From assembly GCA_900554675.1 (NCBI GenBank), contig USIM01000026.1, positions 1 through 9,348 of the forward strand: DNA of 9,348 nt. The letters run 5' to 3'. Of this stretch, positions 7,785 to 9,348 are shown piece after piece (the first letter of the stretch is position 1; each line of letters begins with the position of its first letter). Position numbers and translations under genes: made by a program. This DNA is from an uncultured Sutterella sp. GTDB taxonomy: Bacteria; Pseudomonadota; Gammaproteobacteria; Burkholderiales; Burkholderiaceae_F. The notes below the pieces were generated by a model that ran no database searches, had not been told where the DNA came from, and saw only the letters and a program-made list of their open reading frames with translations.

Positions 7785-9348
7785 TGTGCACTCTTAGCCA
7801 ACACACCTCGGCCGGCAATCATCATAGGATCATCGGGATTTACGAGCATTGTCTGCAATGCAGACTCTACAATTTCGCCAAATACGGGTGCCGCCACCAC
7901 GCCACCCACGTGACCGGCATCCTTCGGTTCGTCAATCATAACAGCCACCACCAAACGCGGTTGCGTAGCCGGTGCCAAACCAACAAAAGAGGCCACGTAG
8001 TCACGGACATACTCACCGTTTTTAACTTTATAAACCGTCCCGGTCTTACCAGCTACCGTGTAGCCCGTCACCTTCAACCGAGAAGCCGTCCCACCACGGT
8101 GCACCGTTGTCATCATCATTGCGCGCATTTGTCGCGCCGTTTCGGGACGATAAATTTGCTCACCGGCGGCCGCATGATCTCGTTTCATTAAGGTTAACGG
8201 GATCACGTCACCGTTGCGAGCAAAAACCGTATAGGCTTGCGCCAACTGCATCAAAGAGGTCGACAAACCGTAGCCATAGGAAACCGTTGCTTGTTCCACC
8301 GGTCCCCAAGTCTTAGCAGGACGCAAACGACCGGCGACAACACCCGGGAAGCCCACTTGGGGAGCTTGACCAAACCCTAAACGCGTGTACGTATCCCAAA
8401 GCACTTGAGGAGGAATTTGTAAAGAAATCTTCACCGTGCCGACGTTCGAGGACTTGGCAATCACCTGCGACACCGTCAAAAGACCATAATCTTTGCTATC
8501 ACTGATTTTCCGGTCAGCCACAACAATTTGTCCCGGCGCCGTCTGAATGATACTGTCCGGACGAACGATACCTAAGTCAATGGCCTTGGCAATTGAGAAA
8601 GGTTTAACGGTGGAACCCGGTTCAAACGTATCGGTCACAACGCGATTGCGAATGCGATCCCAAGCAAACGTGCTTCGATCGTTGGGATCGAAGGCAGGCC
8701 AACTGGCAAGTGCCAAAATTTCACCCGTGATGGAGTCAGCAACCACGGCAGCACCCGCCTTAGCACTATGCTTTTCTACCGCTCGCTTAACGGCACTATA
8801 GGCAATGAACTGAATGCGTGAGTCAATCGAAAGATGCAAATCTTTACCGGGAACCGGTTCTTGCGCCCAAACTTCTTCGATCACGTGTCCCAAACGGTCA
8901 CGGATGACGCGACGTTGTCCATTTTGACCAGTCAACGTCTTATCGTTTGCTAACTCAATCCCTTCTTGTCCGTGATTTTCTCGATTGTTAAAACCAACAA
9001 TGTGGGCAGAAAGCTCTCCACCGGGGTACTGGCGCTTAACATCAGGCGTATACGTGAAACCGGAAATCTTCATCGCTTGCACTTTGCGAACCGTTTCCAT
9101 GTCCACTTGACGCGCAATATTGACCCACGCATTCGGGCGCGCCAAGCGCTTTTGCAAAGTGTTCTTGGAAACGCCGAGCAATTGACTCAATTGCGCAATT
9201 TCATTGGGCGTAATTTCTACCAAATTGGTCGTTGCCCAAATAGAACGCGCAGGCAAAGACGCCGCCAAGACAACACCATTGCGGTCAAAAATTTGACCAC
9301 GACCGGCTGTAATATCGAGCGTTTTTGCGTAACGGAATTCCCCTTGAC
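7781..9348 (-). CDS. ftsI: FtsI (PBP3), septal peptidoglycan transpeptidase (5' end cut by window edge)
   Basis: FtsI is the class B penicillin-binding protein that cross-links septal peptidoglycan in the periplasm as partner of FtsW. The frame is open to the right edge, giving 521 visible codons. The cytoplasmic tail, single membrane anchor and true start lie outside, so an apparent internal start near 9268 (a TTG) should not be used. The visible part begins in the pedestal domain with RGQIFDRNG (fragment residues 16-24). It continues with YPGGELSAHIVGF (107-119) and GQEGIE (126-131). The transpeptidase domain has all three catalytic motifs: STVK (S245 to K248, nucleophile S245; bases 8603-8614), SSN (299-301) and KTGT (434-437; KTG at 8039-8047). 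YGYGL (357-361) and APVFGEI (486-492) also fit PBP3. The stop overlaps the murE-murF start by 4 bp. Motifs and position ahead of murE exclude PBP2. Confidence 0.97.
   Translation of the reverse strand, partial: QGEFRYAKTLDITAGRGQIFDRNGVVLAASLPARSIWATTNLVEITPNEIAQLSQLLGVSKNTLQKRLARPNAWVNIARQVDMETVRKVQAMKISGFTYTPDVKRQYPGGELSAHIVGFNNRENHGQEGIELANDKTLTGQNGQRRVIRDRLGHVIEEVWAQEPVPGKDLHLSIDSRIQFIAYSAVKRAVEKHSAKAGAAVVADSITGEILALASWPAFDPNDRSTFAWDRIRNRVVTDTFEPGSTVKPFSIAKAIDLGIVRPDSIIQTAPGQIVVADRKISDSKDYGLLTVSQVIAKSSNVGTVKISLQIPPQVLWDTYTRLGFGQAPQVGFPGVVAGRLRPAKTWGPVEQATVSYGYGLSTSLMQLAQAYTVFARNGDVIPLTLMKRDHAAAGEQIYRPETARQMRAMMMTTVHRGGTASRLKVTGYTVAGKTGTVYKVKNGEYVRDYVASFVGLAPATQPRLVVAVMIDEPKDAGHVGGVVAAPVFGEIVESALQTMLVNPDDPMMIAGRGVLAKSAQ

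Noticed and set aside
7775..8191. Open frame of 138 codons on the plus strand opposite the end of ftsI
   Set aside because: Antisense to the KTG region of ftsI; His- and Arg-rich shadow translation with no support as a gene.
9266..9268. TTG as an internal start of ftsI
   Set aside because: The frame stays open to the window edge and upstream codons encode the conserved RGQIFDRNG segment, so the true start is outside the window.

Overview
The window is one uninterrupted piece of a division and cell wall (dcw) cluster, with every gene on the minus strand. Read in transcription order (right to left) it holds ftsI (5' end outside the window), a fused murE-murF, mraY, murD, ftsW and murG (last few codons outside the window). 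This is the classical proteobacterial dcw order. The genes overlap by 4 bp or are separated by at most 24 bp, so no room remains for internal promoters, terminators or extra genes, and no gene-free stretch approaches 300 bases.

The organism looks like a Gram-negative betaproteobacterium of the order Burkholderiales. The gene order is proteobacterial, MurE carries the DNPR motif of meso-diaminopimelate-adding enzymes, and MurE and MurF form a single polypeptide, as is known for Bordetella. The MurF half (NAQREHQEFM, ARENG) and MurG (VVSTT..HQ..NA) resemble Burkholderiales versions as I remember them. Base composition looks near 50% GC, lower than Bordetella or Burkholderia. That would suit a Sutterellaceae-like gut lineage (Sutterella/Parasutterella type), but this placement is inference.

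The products form one pathway. In the cytoplasm, MurD adds D-Glu to UDP-MurNAc-L-Ala, the MurE half adds meso-DAP, and the MurF half adds D-Ala-D-Ala. MraY moves the phospho-MurNAc-pentapeptide onto undecaprenyl phosphate at the inner membrane (lipid I), and MurG adds GlcNAc (lipid II). FtsW polymerises lipid II at the septum and FtsI cross-links the product. Tight spacing and two ATGA stop/start overlaps (ftsI/murE and ftsW/murG) suggest one polycistronic mRNA with translational coupling.

I found no undescribed system, mobile element, RNA gene, CRISPR array or foreign insert. What merits a second look is enzyme-level: the seamless MurE-MurF fusion, loss in the MurF half of the lysine that is carbamylated in E. 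coli MurF, replacement of the HEQN-type motif in MurG, and a Pro-to-Val change in the QPSE-type motif of FtsW.
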